Part shown: positions 21,351 to 29,130 of the stretch, one piece after another | Position numbering within the stretch: the stretch's first letter is position 1 | Layout of the letters: every line of letters begins with the position of its first letter | Source of the DNA: a virus | Virus record (IMG/VR): IMGVR_UViG_3300009081_000012 | Coordinates: 1 to 64,000 of that record | Reading direction: 5' to 3' (one strand) | DNA length: 64,000 bases | The notes under the pieces: generated by a model | Seen by the model: the letters and a program-made list of their open reading frames with translations, nothing else | The model's database searches: none | Told to the model about the DNA's origin: nothing | Translations under genes and position numbers: made by a program

Positions 21351-21426
21351 ACGGTTCTGACAGAGCTCATCAGACTGGAACGATTCGTGAAATCCCTTTC
21401 CAGTATGCAATAAACGAGGTATAAAA
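21351..21426 (+). other. Intergenic double hairpin
   Basis: The 76-base gap holds TCTGA/TCAGA (about 21357-21374) and CTGGAA/TTCCAG (about 21375-21402) as successive stems before the ribosome binding site of 21427 (AACGAGG). It recalls the paired hairpins of the left block but shares no stem sequence with them. Confidence 0.35.
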
Positions 21427-22389
21427 ATGAATATTATAGTTAAAACAGTTTTTGGATCGCGGCTTTATGGTACCTCTGGTTTTGGTAGCGATGAGGATTA
21501 TAAAGGTGTATATATGCCATCTAAAGAGTTTATATATCTTAATAGAATACAAAAATCGATTCGTTATAACACTAAACAAGACGATACACGTAGAAACGAT
21601 GCTGGAGATGTTGAATTAGAATTCTATTCTCTACATTATTTTTTAACGCTCGCGGGCAAAGGAGAGACAGTCGCTTTGGATATGCTCCATGCTCCCGAAG
21701 ATATGGTTCTAGTTTCTTCGGATTTATGGAGAAGAATGGTAGCCGAAAGACACAGATTCTATACAAAGAATTTGACTGCCTTAGTAGGATTTGCCAGAAC
21801 TCAGGCGACCAGATATGGTGTTAAAGGTGATCGTTTAAATGCAGCTAAAACAGTTTTAGATTATTGTAAAAACATTCCACTAAACACCAGGTTGCGAGAC
21901 GTGTGGGACACATTACCTTCTGGAGAACACATAGTGAAACATTCTAAAAATGAAGATGGTATTAGAATGTATGAAGTGTGTGATAGAAAAATCCATGAAA
22001 CAGCAGCGGTTAGTTATTTACACGACATGGTCGAAAAAATATATACAGATTATGGTGTACGAGCAACTAAAGCTTCAAGGAATGAAGGTATAGACTGGAA
22101 GGCTGTTTCTCATGCACTGAAAGCTGCATACCAGGTGAAGGAAATACTGGTAGATAGGAATTTAACATTTCCACTTAAAGAAGCAGAATTCATTAAAAAA
22201 GTTAAGAATGGTAAACTTCATTTCGAAGACGAGGTTAAACCTGTACTGAATAGTTTAATGGACGAAATAGAATTAATGACAAAAAACAGCGATTTACCAG
22301 ACCAAGTAGATACCAGGTTTTGGGATGATTTTTTAATTGATGCTGTTGGTTCATACTTAGAGTGCGATATGAGGAGTGTTAATAGATGA
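21427..22389 (+). CDS. YcgL-type predicted nucleotidyltransferase
   Basis: A 320-residue protein. The N-terminus GSRLYGTSGFGSDEDYKGVY has the GS...SDxDxKG signature of the COG3541/YcgL branch of the polymerase-beta-like nucleotidyltransferases, here of full length. The helical C-terminal half (LFARTQATRYGVKGDRLNAA-like) fits the family. Its acceptor is unknown in bacteria; tRNA or RNA ends are the usual suggestion. The window thus holds two nucleotidyltransferases (also 7203) plus a frameshifted one of a different fold. Confidence 0.7.
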   Translation: MNIIVKTVFGSRLYGTSGFGSDEDYKGVYMPSKEFIYLNRIQKSIRYNTKQDDTRRNDAGDVELEFYSLHYFLTLAGKGETVALDMLHAPEDMVLVSSDLWRRMVAERHRFYTKNLTALVGFARTQATRYGVKGDRLNAAKTVLDYCKNIPLNTRLRDVWDTLPSGEHIVKHSKNEDGIRMYEVCDRKIHETAAVSYLHDMVEKIYTDYGVRATKASRNEGIDWKAVSHALKAAYQVKEILVDRNLTFPLKEAEFIKKVKNGKLHFEDEVKPVLNSLMDEIELMTKNSDLPDQVDTRFWDDFLIDAVGSYLECDMRSVNR

Positions 22390-22559
22390 GTACTGTTACT
22401 ATTTCAGAAATAGCATTAGTGTTTTTATTAACTAATCTGCTTTCGTTTTTTGTTGGTTATCTTGTCCGTAAAAGGAAATGTAAAATTGAGATGAGAGAAC
22501 TATCTGAGAAATTAAGAGCAGATTTCATAGAAGAATATGACAACGACGGTGGATGGTAA
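22386..22559 (+). CDS. Small membrane-anchored protein
   Basis: A 57-residue protein whose ATG 22386 overlaps the previous stop codon region. A hydrophobic helix (about residues 9-27) is followed by a charged helix (RKRKCKIEMRELSEKL). Unknown function; probably an inner-membrane protein with a cytoplasmic tail. Confidence 0.55.
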   Translation: MSTVTISEIALVFLLTNLLSFFVGYLVRKRKCKIEMRELSEKLRADFIEEYDNDGGW

Positions 22560-22560
22560 A

Positions 22561-22809
22561 ATGGAAATATTAAAAACAGAAAAACGCGATATAATAGTAA
22601 TAGAAGCCTATGTGTGTAATAGTTGTAAAAAACGCATAGATGATCTAATAGAAATGCAAGAGATGATGAGGTGGAGAACAGTGTGTGGTTATGGTTCTAT
22701 ATTTGGAGATGGTGTAAAATTAAGCATGGATTTATGTCAGAACTGCATAAATAAACATTTAGGTGATTTTATAACCATAGAGGAAGAAACAACACTTTAT
22801 ACGTTATAG
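22561..22809 (+). CDS. Cys-rich hypothetical protein
   Basis: An 82-residue protein. The start at ATG 22561 is used because the longer frame begins within the previous gene. CNSCKK near residue 20 and CQNC near 60 form a likely zinc site; the rest is mixed. No family recognised. Confidence 0.55.
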   Translation: MEILKTEKRDIIVIEAYVCNSCKKRIDDLIEMQEMMRWRTVCGYGSIFGDGVKLSMDLCQNCINKHLGDFITIEEETTLYTL

Positions 22810-22818
22810 GAGAATAAA

Positions 22819-23283
22819 ATGATGGAAGAATTTAAATCAAAATTTGGAAATAAGGTTACACACATGAACGGATGGGATTCTCCCGGAATCGACACCTCTA
22901 TATGGTACAACATTATGTGTGATTGTTGTGACGATAGTCACGATACGGCAATAGAATTTGAATACGATAAAGAATGTAATATGTTGTTTCTTAATTTTTA
23001 TAGAAAAATTAACTATTCAAAACAATTCGGATTTAGGTGTGATGACGATACACTGGTAGATTTAATAAAAGACAGAATAAAAATAATATGGAACAGATTC
23101 AAAGATGCTACTAAGTTGTTGTTTACTGGTTATATTGAAATGCACAGTGAATTTATTTTAAAAGACAAACAACATATACAGGATTTTATAGATGCTCTGA
23201 TAGAGGGAAGAGATTATTGTTTACGTACAAGAGATTTACCAACCGAAGATAAATCAACAATAGATGATGAACCAGGATGTTAA
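22819..23283 (+). CDS. Hypothetical protein with CDCC motif
   Basis: A 154-residue acidic protein, TAGGAGAATAAA before ATG 22819. It contains MCDCCDDSHD and several aromatic residues in a predicted beta-sandwich. No family recognised. Start of a small run of short genes. Confidence 0.5.
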   Translation: MMEEFKSKFGNKVTHMNGWDSPGIDTSIWYNIMCDCCDDSHDTAIEFEYDKECNMLFLNFYRKINYSKQFGFRCDDDTLVDLIKDRIKIIWNRFKDATKLLFTGYIEMHSEFILKDKQHIQDFIDALIEGRDYCLRTRDLPTEDKSTIDDEPGC

Positions 23284-23293
23284 GGAGGTTATT

Positions 23294-23716
23294 ATGAGCA
23301 GTTATGGAAACGTAACAGAGTTTATGCATGAACATGTACAACAGCTTGATATAGCTGGTGTGTGTTATGAAGCATTACGTCAGTATATGAAAACACAAGG
23401 ATTAACAGAGGTTGTGGTTCCATGGGAAAACGCCTCAGCCCATACAAAAGCAACCATGGTTAAAATGATTAATGATCGTAACGAGGCAAGAACTATGACA
23501 GATGCAAAAAAAATAACATTTGAACAAGCACATAATGATCGTGTCATTAAGCGCGCGGGGGATGGCTGGGTATATGGTCCTGTTTATGATGCTGAAAAAT
23601 TAACAGATCCAAACATGTGTTCTTATGACGAACTGCCGGTACACATGAAGGTTGCTGATGCACTAGTCGGGGCTATTTTAGATGTGTTGACAGACCCAAA
23701 ATACAAAACTGTATAA
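23294..23716 (+). CDS. RyR-domain protein
   Basis: A 140-residue protein; AAGGAGGTTATT sets ATG 23294 and excludes the earlier in-frame codon. The last 60 residues (GWVYGPVYDAEKLTDPNMC, then SYDELPVHMKVADALV) follow the RyR-domain pattern W-x-Y-G...P..V.Y.eLp...K. RyR domains in prokaryotes are linked to nucleotide-signal or defence systems and also appear alone in phages. Ligand unknown. Confidence 0.6.
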   Translation: MSSYGNVTEFMHEHVQQLDIAGVCYEALRQYMKTQGLTEVVVPWENASAHTKATMVKMINDRNEARTMTDAKKITFEQAHNDRVIKRAGDGWVYGPVYDAEKLTDPNMCSYDELPVHMKVADALVGAILDVLTDPKYKTV

Positions 23717-23732
23717 TAGGAGGTATATTACT

Positions 23733-23966
23733 GTGTATTTTTCAATTGGCAAAAAAGTTAGAAGACAGTTTGGTGGGGAAGTTGAAATAATATATTTAGT
23801 AAAAAACGGTATAATACAAAAATGCCCTGAAGGTGGAAGTGAAGGATGTTCAGATGTTTGTCCATTTTTTACGTTTGACAATCAAACAAAAAAATTAAGA
23901 ATTTCATGCAGACCAAAAACTATGGATATTAAAATAGATAATTTCTATGAAGCTAATGAGTGTTGA
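23733..23966 (+). CDS. Hypothetical protein
   Basis: A 77-residue protein read from GTG 23733, with TAGGAGGTATATTACT upstream at good spacing. It contains KCPEGG, CSDVCPFF and CRPK, three close Cys that may bind metal. No family recognised. Confidence 0.5.
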   Translation: MYFSIGKKVRRQFGGEVEIIYLVKNGIIQKCPEGGSEGCSDVCPFFTFDNQTKKLRISCRPKTMDIKIDNFYEANEC

Positions 23967-23977
23967 TGGAGAATAAT

Positions 23978-24419
23978 ATGAAAATAGTTATAGTTAGCGG
24001 TTATTTTAATCCACTACATAGGACATATTGAGATGTTGAAATCAGCCAAAGCTATGGGTGGCTTGGTTTGTGTGATTGTTAACAACGATATTCAACAAAT
24101 TCTAAAAAAAGGCAAAATAATAATGAATGAAGAAGAACGTGTTAATATAGTTAAAGCTATAAAATACGTAGACATGGTGTATCTATCTAAGGATGAGGAC
24201 AGGACTGTCTGTAAAACAGTAACAAAAATAGCAGAACAGTTTTCTAACAACGGGTATGAATTAATATTTGCAAACGGCGGTGATAGAAATTGTTCAACGA
24301 GAGTTCCAGAAACAAATATATGTGAACGTTATGGTGTGAAAATGATCTTTGATTGTGGTGGTACCGAAAAGTTAAATTCAAGTTCTAACATTAATAAGCT
24401 ATTAGGTAAAGAGGAGTGA
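23978..24419 (+). pseudogene. Cytidylyltransferase-like gene with a frameshift
   Basis: The first 17 codons (MKIVIVSGYFNPLHRTY then TGA) and the frame from 24033 together rebuild a typical nucleotidyltransferase: VSGYFNPLH, then GHIEMLKSAKAMG, FANGGDRN, and GGTEKLNSSSN. The reading frame shifts by one base around 24020, in the HxGH motif itself, where one A remains of the x codon. Either the gene is broken, the sequence has an error, or it is decoded by recoding. Family members transfer nucleotides to small sugars or phosphate acceptors (for example glycerol-3-phosphate cytidylyltransferase). Confidence 0.6.
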
Positions 24420-24428
24420 TTAATAATT

Positions 24429-24623
24429 ATGCAAAACTTTGTACAGGATATAGTGTTTAGATGTTGTTTTACTTGCACATATTCACGTCTAACATTAAGT
24501 AAAATAGAAGACGTTCGTTATGGTGAGTGTGATAATTGGTCACCAGTAGATAGACCCGACAATGTAATATATAATATGTTTACATCAGCATGTGATGATT
24601 ATATAGCTAAATCGCAAGAATAA
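24429..24623 (+). CDS. Small Cys-rich protein
   Basis: A 64-residue protein with AGAGGAGTGATTAATAATT before ATG 24429. RCCFTCTYS, YGECDNW and CDDY show a spread of Cys. A zinc site is possible. No family recognised. Confidence 0.5.
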   Translation: MQNFVQDIVFRCCFTCTYSRLTLSKIEDVRYGECDNWSPVDRPDNVIYNMFTSACDDYIAKSQE

Positions 24624-24640
24624 ACAAGGAGTTATATTTT

Positions 24641-25297
24641 ATGTTAAATCCTATGACGATAACAGCACGAGATTTACCTGATGCCTGGTTTCAATGTCTT
24701 TATGCAGTTTTAACTTATGGTGGTAAATATGTAATAGATAGGGGCAGCTTTGAAGGACAACAAAGGCTTGAGTTTGATTACGTTACTGTTCACATCAGAT
24801 ATCCAGGAACCCGTCCACTACTGCCTGACATTCCAGCACATTTTAATATACCAAATCCTGTTGCTGAAGGATATCTTGAAGAGTATTTACCATATCTGAT
24901 GACCTCCGCAAAAAGCCCTAATGAAGATTATACCTACGGGCAGTACCTGGAAAGTCAGATTGCCGAGGTTATAAGGATGTATAAGGAAGATGGGTACGGA
25001 ACAAACCAGGCCTATATGACCGTTGGAGATCCATCAACCATTTATCTTGGAGATCCACCGTGTTTAAGAGGTATAGATACCAGAATAAGAGATGGAAAAT
25101 TACATTTTATGGTATATTTTAGATCTTGGGATTTATATAATGGATTTCCTGCAAATCTAGGTGCAATACAAATGTTAAAGGAATATATGGCCGCTGAGAT
25201 AGGTGTTGAGGATGGAGAAATAATAGCTGCAAGCAAAGGCCTTCATTTGTATGATTATGTTTGGGAGTTGGCTAAAATAAGAACACAGTTAATATAA
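24641..25297 (+). CDS. Thymidylate-synthase family protein
   Basis: A 218-residue protein, CAAGGAGTTATATTTT before ATG 24641. The catalytic Cys is at 141 (GDPPCLRGIDTRIRDG), followed by the substrate-binding YFRSWDLYNGFPANL and the conserved ASKGLHLYDYVWEL near the end. This matches the thymidylate synthase/hydroxymethylase superfamily. Asn172 of the PxN motif is kept, which favours a dUMP substrate over dCMP. It would supply dTMP or a modified pyrimidine. Shorter than E. coli ThyA (264), like archaeal and some phage forms. Confidence 0.75.
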   Translation: MLNPMTITARDLPDAWFQCLYAVLTYGGKYVIDRGSFEGQQRLEFDYVTVHIRYPGTRPLLPDIPAHFNIPNPVAEGYLEEYLPYLMTSAKSPNEDYTYGQYLESQIAEVIRMYKEDGYGTNQAYMTVGDPSTIYLGDPPCLRGIDTRIRDGKLHFMVYFRSWDLYNGFPANLGAIQMLKEYMAAEIGVEDGEIIAASKGLHLYDYVWELAKIRTQLI

Positions 25298-25309
25298 GGA
25301 GTAAATTTA

Positions 25310-25540
25310 GTGGAAAACAATATACAAGATTTAATAACTGGATTTAAAGAACCAATGGTGCTGTTTTATAATATATGTTCAAACATTAATTATAAATTTA
25401 TAGGTGAATTTTTATTTATGGCGAGTTGTATTGCTTTGTTCTATTTGTTTTGTTACTGTTGGGTTTTGTTCTGTATAAAAATAACACCTAATACAATAAA
25501 TGAGGAGAAAAAAATAAACAAATGGATAGCACGGAAATAA
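25310..25540 (+). CDS. Small membrane protein
   Basis: A 76-residue protein read from GTG 25310 after AAGGAG. One long hydrophobic helix (about residues 30-60, rich in Leu/Phe/Cys) with charged ends. Unknown. The last codons overlap the start of 25522. Confidence 0.5.
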   Translation: MENNIQDLITGFKEPMVLFYNICSNINYKFIGEFLFMASCIALFYLFCYCWVLFCIKITPNTINEEKKINKWIARK

Positions 25541-25701
25541 AAAATTTAAAATACAGAAGTCAAGCCGAAATACTTAACATATTAAGAAACTTTGAAAAGT
25601 TAACTGACTGTTCAGTATACGATGTAAACATATTAGTAGAAACATCACTTGGCAATGAAAACGGCACTGTTGTAGATGTGTCTTTAAAGGTTCAAATTTA
25701 A
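25522..25701 (+). CDS. Small hypothetical protein
   Basis: A 59-residue soluble protein starting at ATG 25522 within the end of the preceding gene, after GAGGAG. Mixed helix and strand with no Cys clusters. No family recognised. Confidence 0.5.
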   Translation: MDSTEIKNLKYRSQAEILNILRNFEKLTDCSVYDVNILVETSLGNENGTVVDVSLKVQI

Positions 25702-25725
25702 TTATTAATATAATACGGAGTTAAA

Positions 25726-26244
25726 ATGGCAACGATAACAATAATTTTATATACGTTGGTTATGTTAGCTATAGGTTTAGTAGCAGGGGCTAAATTATAT
25801 AAACGAAATGAAATAAAAAACAATGTAACAAATAATGTGGTAAAAAAACCGTGGGGAGGATACACAGTAGTTGATTATGGAAAATCATACAAAATTAAAT
25901 TATTAGGAATAATCAAAGGACATCGTTTATCACTACAATATCATCATCAACGTGAAGAACTTTGGGTTGTGCTAAAAGGTACTGCTACGATACGGCTTGG
26001 TGAAAAAATGTATACGCTGAAACCTAAAAATTCATTTTTCGTGGCAAAAAGAGCATTACACAGAATAGAGAACAGACACGATGAGCTGTTGATTATATTA
26101 GAAATTCAAATAGGTGATTATTTAGAGGAAGACGATATAGTAAGAGTACAGGACGATTATGAAAGAGATAGTAAAACAAATGAAGAGAAGACATCAACAA
26201 AAAAGGAAAAACTGAATACCGTAGTACCAATCGATTTAATTTAA
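25726..26244 (+). CDS. Membrane-anchored cupin (ManC C-domain type)
   Basis: A 172-residue protein. The first 25 residues form a membrane helix. The domain from about residue 40 (KPWGGYTVVDYGKSYKIK, SLQYHHQREELWVVLKG, FFVAKRALHRIENR) follows the cupin of type II phosphomannose isomerase/GDP-mannose pyrophosphorylase, including metal-binding HH/E/H residues. ManC proteins do not normally carry an N-terminal membrane helix and here no nucleotidyltransferase part is present, so an isomerase or sugar-binding role tied to the membrane is inferred. Confidence 0.65.
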   Translation: MATITIILYTLVMLAIGLVAGAKLYKRNEIKNNVTNNVVKKPWGGYTVVDYGKSYKIKLLGIIKGHRLSLQYHHQREELWVVLKGTATIRLGEKMYTLKPKNSFFVAKRALHRIENRHDELLIILEIQIGDYLEEDDIVRVQDDYERDSKTNEEKTSTKKEKLNTVVPIDLI

Positions 26245-26301
26245 AGCAACCTATTGTTAAAGAAATCACTGAGTGGTGGTGGTGTATATCATGGTTGCTT
26301 T
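26243..26301 (+). terminator. Possible terminator after the cupin gene
   Basis: AAAGCAACC (26243-26251) pairs with GGTTGCTTT (26293-26301), a 9-bp stem with a 41-base loop that itself could fold (ATCACT/AGTGGT), followed by ATGTTTTTATTTG. The loop is long for an intrinsic terminator. The next 118 bases before 26420 hold no gene. Confidence 0.4.
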
Positions 26302-26419
26302 ATGTTTTTATTTGTAATTAAAAAAAAGATTCTTAACTTTAACATTTAACCGGTTTTGCGCGCAATTAAAGTAACCTACTAATAATAAGATGGGTTTAAT
26401 AAAAACAGGAGTTTAATAT

Positions 26420-26740
26420 ATGAGTGTTGATAAGCACATAAAGGATTTTGCAGAAATAGAGCACCAAAAAACTTTAGTTTATCAAATTATTAGAGATATT
26501 TTTGTGGCTTTTGAAGTTACAGATCCTGAAGATATGAGCAATATAACGAATGCTATATTAGAAAGCTTAGATAATCTAATAAATTTTAAGACATATCTAA
26601 CCCACGAAAAAAGTACTTTTATAAATAACACAGCTGAAGAGTTTAATTGGAATAGGGAACATGTAATTAATCTATATTTAATGTGTATGTTAATCTATAA
26701 AAATTTAATGTTGCAACGAGAGATAAATAATTTAAAGTGA
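26420..26740 (+). CDS. Hypothetical helical protein
   Basis: A 106-residue acidic, all-helix protein, AACAGGAGTTTAATAT before ATG 26420. No Cys pairs or known motifs. No family recognised. It starts a short unit before the tRNA gene. Confidence 0.5.
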   Translation: MSVDKHIKDFAEIEHQKTLVYQIIRDIFVAFEVTDPEDMSNITNAILESLDNLINFKTYLTHEKSTFINNTAEEFNWNREHVINLYLMCMLIYKNLMLQREINNLK

Positions 26741-26755
26741 GAGAGGGTTGTGTAT

Positions 26756-26938
26756 ATGGAACTTCCAGTAACCAAAAAACAACTGAAAACTATTTTAAAG
26801 TTATTGTTGAAGTCAAGAAGAACTTTTGAATCTTTAGCAAAAGAAACTGGTATAGACGACAGTATACGATTTCCTTCACAATTAAATTATGATCAAGCCG
26901 AACTTTTAATAAAAACACATAGTGGTTTTCTTATTTAA
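26756..26938 (+). CDS. Small hypothetical protein
   Basis: A 60-residue basic protein. ATG 26756 is preferred over GTG 26750 because GAGAGGG sits 8 to 9 bases upstream. One long helix (KKQLKTILKLLLKSRRTFESLA) suggests a DNA-binding or adaptor role, but no family is recognised. It ends 8 bases before the tRNA gene. Confidence 0.5.
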   Translation: MELPVTKKQLKTILKLLLKSRRTFESLAKETGIDDSIRFPSQLNYDQAELLIKTHSGFLI

Positions 26939-26946
26939 AAAAAAAT

Positions 26947-27022
26947 GCTAGAGTAACTCAGTTGGAAGAGTACCTCACTTGTAATGAGGACGTCGCGGGT
27001 TCAATTCCTGCCTCTAGCTCCA
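26947..27022 (+). tRNA. tRNA-Thr (TGT)
   Basis: A complete 76-nt tRNA with encoded CCA. Acceptor GCTAGAG pairs with CTCTAGC. The D-arm ACTCAGTTGGAAGAGT is ordinary. The anticodon arm CCTCA-CTTGTAA-TGAGG gives anticodon TGT (reads ACA). The T-arm GCGGG-TTCAATT-CCTGC is standard. It is a convincing functional tRNA, unlike the element at 2768. ACA codons look frequent in the A+T-rich right block. Confidence 0.95.
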
Positions 27023-27081
27023 AACGTAGATAGATAGTAGATAGAAAGACAGGAGGAACATAGATATGATATTAAAGGTAA

Positions 27082-27441
27082 AGAGATATACAACAAAGTA
27101 CAACGAACAGAAATGGTATAGATGAATTTATGTGCGGTTATTATGATCATATGAACATGTCACCTGAAACATATAAATTTTATCTTAGTAGGCTATATCC
27201 AGATCATTTAGTGCCTTTGAATAAAAACTCCGCCGGAGTAGAAGTATATCTACCTTATTTAAATGATTCATTAATAGATGTTTATAAACAAATTCCACTA
27301 TTTAAAAAAGTATCTAAAATAGATAGAAAAATAATCATGAAGGAATTAGGCAGAAAACTTAAAATACCAAACGAAATTATTGATCGAAATAAATATGGTT
27401 TTTGTGATGCGTTTTTAGACAAAAACAAGGAATCTGTATGA
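27082..27441 (+). pseudogene. C-terminal remnant of an asparagine-synthetase-like gene
   Basis: The open frame reads NGIDEFMCGYYDHMN, which recalls the SGxGADELFGGY segment of asparagine synthetases, then VEVYLPYLNDSLIDVYKQIP and KIDRKIIMKELGRKL, matching the C-terminal lid of that family. The glutamine-amidotransferase half and the first half of the ATP-pyrophosphatase domain (SGGxDS) are missing. Upstream a good ribosome binding site at 27051-27065 serves only a 19-codon frame in another phase. It sits 60 bases after the tRNA, so the 5' part was probably lost in a rearrangement there. Confidence 0.55.
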
Positions 27442-27641
27442 GTAAAAAATTAGGTAGATTAAATTTAGCAAGACAAACAGCAACCGCTTCTGGCTGGTTA
27501 TTACATTATGATTTAGTAAAGACAAGAGAAGAAGGTATTAAATATGTCAATAGAGGTAGAGTTAGAATTAATGATATGATAGCTAGACCAAATGTGGGTT
27601 ATTGTAAAGTAAAAAAGGAGGATATAAAGATTATAAATTAA
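27438..27641 (+). CDS. S4-like RNA-binding domain protein
   Basis: A 67-residue protein overlapping the end of the previous frame by 4 bases (ATGA). The order SGWLLHYDLVKTREEGIKYV-NRGRVRIND and a final VKKEDIKI resembles the S4 RNA-binding fold found in ribosomal S4 and tyrosyl-tRNA synthetase. Small basic S4 proteins act in ribosome rescue or as rRNA binders. Next to a tRNA this is suggestive, but evidence is limited to the fold pattern. Confidence 0.5.
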   Translation: MSKKLGRLNLARQTATASGWLLHYDLVKTREEGIKYVNRGRVRINDMIARPNVGYCKVKKEDIKIIN

Positions 27642-27710
27642 TTTTGTTTTCTTATAACATCATCATTTAGATTGATCTTTTTAAAATACTGTACGTGGGG
27701 GAGTTTAAGA

Positions 27711-27872
27711 ATGGTGAGAAAGATGTGTCTAAAACAGTGGATACGACCAACTATGTATACACCACCAGTACCAGGAGAAGGGGATTGTACAACATGTGTG
27801 GCGGATGAGGAAAACAAAAAATGTATAGGATATTGTGAAATAACAGTAACGGAATTCGAGGTGGTCAACTAG
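27711..27872 (+). CDS. Small Cys-rich protein
   Basis: A 53-residue protein. ATG 27711 is preferred because GGGGGAG lies 7 bases before it. It has MYTPPVPGEGDCTTCV and CIGYC, two Cys pairs in the second half. No family recognised. Confidence 0.45.
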   Translation: MVRKMCLKQWIRPTMYTPPVPGEGDCTTCVADEENKKCIGYCEITVTEFEVVN

Positions 27873-27909
27873 TTGTATTTTAAATTCTAACAAAAGGAGA
27901 ATTAATACA

Positions 27910-28548
27910 ATGAGTGACGAAGAAGATGAGAAAAAAAGAGAGCTTTTGTGGCGTTCTAAATTTACAATTCATCCGATAATCTATAAAGCACAAGATAATT
28001 GTAGAAGAGATGTAAGAACATTTATTTTTGATAAGAGTTACATTTTAGAAAGATATATAGATCATTTTCATTTAAGAGCGTACACCGATACAGATATAAT
28101 GTATAAAATATTGATGTGGGTTATAGATAGCTTACAATACGTAGGTGACGAGAAAACAAGAAGACAACACGAATATTGGCAAAATCCAGAGGAAACTTTA
28201 TGTACGCTGCTTGGTGATTGTGAAGATGGAAGTTTATTAATAAAATCATTATCTTTAATAGCAGGAGTTCCTGACTGGAAAGTAAAAATAGTAGCTGGAA
28301 AAGTTGCAGAGGGAGGTCACGCTTATTGTACGTACATTAGGGATGATGATACACAAGTTATTTTAGATTGGTGCTATTGGGCAAACCGTTTGCCTATAAA
28401 CGAGAGACTTCCAATTGAAAAAGAAACTAACTATAAAGAAATTTGGTTTTCATTTGACAAAGAAAACGGATATGCATCAAAACCAACAGAATACGGTGCA
28501 GGAAAAGTAGGGACTACTGGTGTTGAGGTTAAAGAATTTTTTGACTAA
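27910..28548 (+). CDS. Transglutaminase-like cysteine peptidase
   Basis: A 212-residue protein, AAAGGAGAATTAATACA before ATG 27910. The catalytic triad of the transglutaminase-like fold is visible: Cys in LLGDCEDGSLL, His in EGGHAYCTYI, and Asp in VILDWCYW. Phage relatives are thought to cut or cross-link peptides, for example host wall or phage structural proteins. No signal peptide, so it acts in the cytoplasm or on virions. Length is typical. Confidence 0.7.
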   Translation: MSDEEDEKKRELLWRSKFTIHPIIYKAQDNCRRDVRTFIFDKSYILERYIDHFHLRAYTDTDIMYKILMWVIDSLQYVGDEKTRRQHEYWQNPEETLCTLLGDCEDGSLLIKSLSLIAGVPDWKVKIVAGKVAEGGHAYCTYIRDDDTQVILDWCYWANRLPINERLPIEKETNYKEIWFSFDKENGYASKPTEYGAGKVGTTGVEVKEFFD

Positions 28549-28563
28549 ATTGATGAGTTTATA

Positions 28564-28594
28564 TTGACAATTTCAAAAAAGTGCTTATTATAAA
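28564..28594 (+). promoter_or_regulatory. Promoter of the glycosylation operon
   Basis: TTGACA (28564-28569) is followed by overlapping -10 candidates: TATTAT (28586-28591, spacing 16) and TATAAA (28589-28594, spacing 19). The first gene starts at TTG 28624. It fits the conserved TTGACA-N16 family and would drive the long sugar-enzyme operon. Confidence 0.65.
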
Positions 28595-28623
28595 ATGTAT
28601 AATAACAGTATAGGAGATAACAC

Positions 28624-29127
28624 TTGAACAAATTATGTTTAAATGTAGGATGTGGGGAAAAAACATATGCTTTTTATCCTAACGAAGAATACAAATGTAT
28701 TAATCTAGACAACAGGGCTCTTTCTAATGTTCAGATTGTAGGGGATGTTAGAAAGTTGGATTTTCCAAACGAACATTTTGATTATATTTTAGCAAGCGAT
28801 ATAATCGAACATTTTCCAATTAGTAAAACAGAAAGTTTGCTTAATGAATGGGCAAGGGTTTTAAAGGTTGGTGGTATTATGGAAATAAGAACACCTAACA
28901 TTGAGTGGATGGTTGTACATTATGCTCAAACAAGAGACTGTAAGTTTGTATCGTGGCATATTTTTGGCGGGCAAGATTATCCAGGAAATTACCACTATGT
29001 TATATTTGATAGATCTTTATTAAATGAGTTTTGTAATAAAGTAGGTTTGTATGAAGTTGAGTATGAAAATCTTGATTCTAACTTCACACTAAAAGTAATT
29101 AAACAAGGTTATTTAAACGAGGCGTAG
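28624..29127 (+). CDS. SAM-dependent methyltransferase
   Basis: A 167-residue class I methyltransferase read from TTG 28624 after TAGGAGATAACAC. The SAM-binding loop is LNVGCGEK, the acidic strand end NLDN, and motif IV-like DYILASDIIEHF. The short size and position at the head of a glycosyltransferase cluster suggest sugar or fibre methylation. It pairs with the methyltransferase at 37440 and FkbM at 35297. Confidence 0.7.
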   Translation: MNKLCLNVGCGEKTYAFYPNEEYKCINLDNRALSNVQIVGDVRKLDFPNEHFDYILASDIIEHFPISKTESLLNEWARVLKVGGIMEIRTPNIEWMVVHYAQTRDCKFVSWHIFGGQDYPGNYHYVIFDRSLLNEFCNKVGLYEVEYENLDSNFTLKVIKQGYLNEA

Positions 29128-29130
29128 AAA

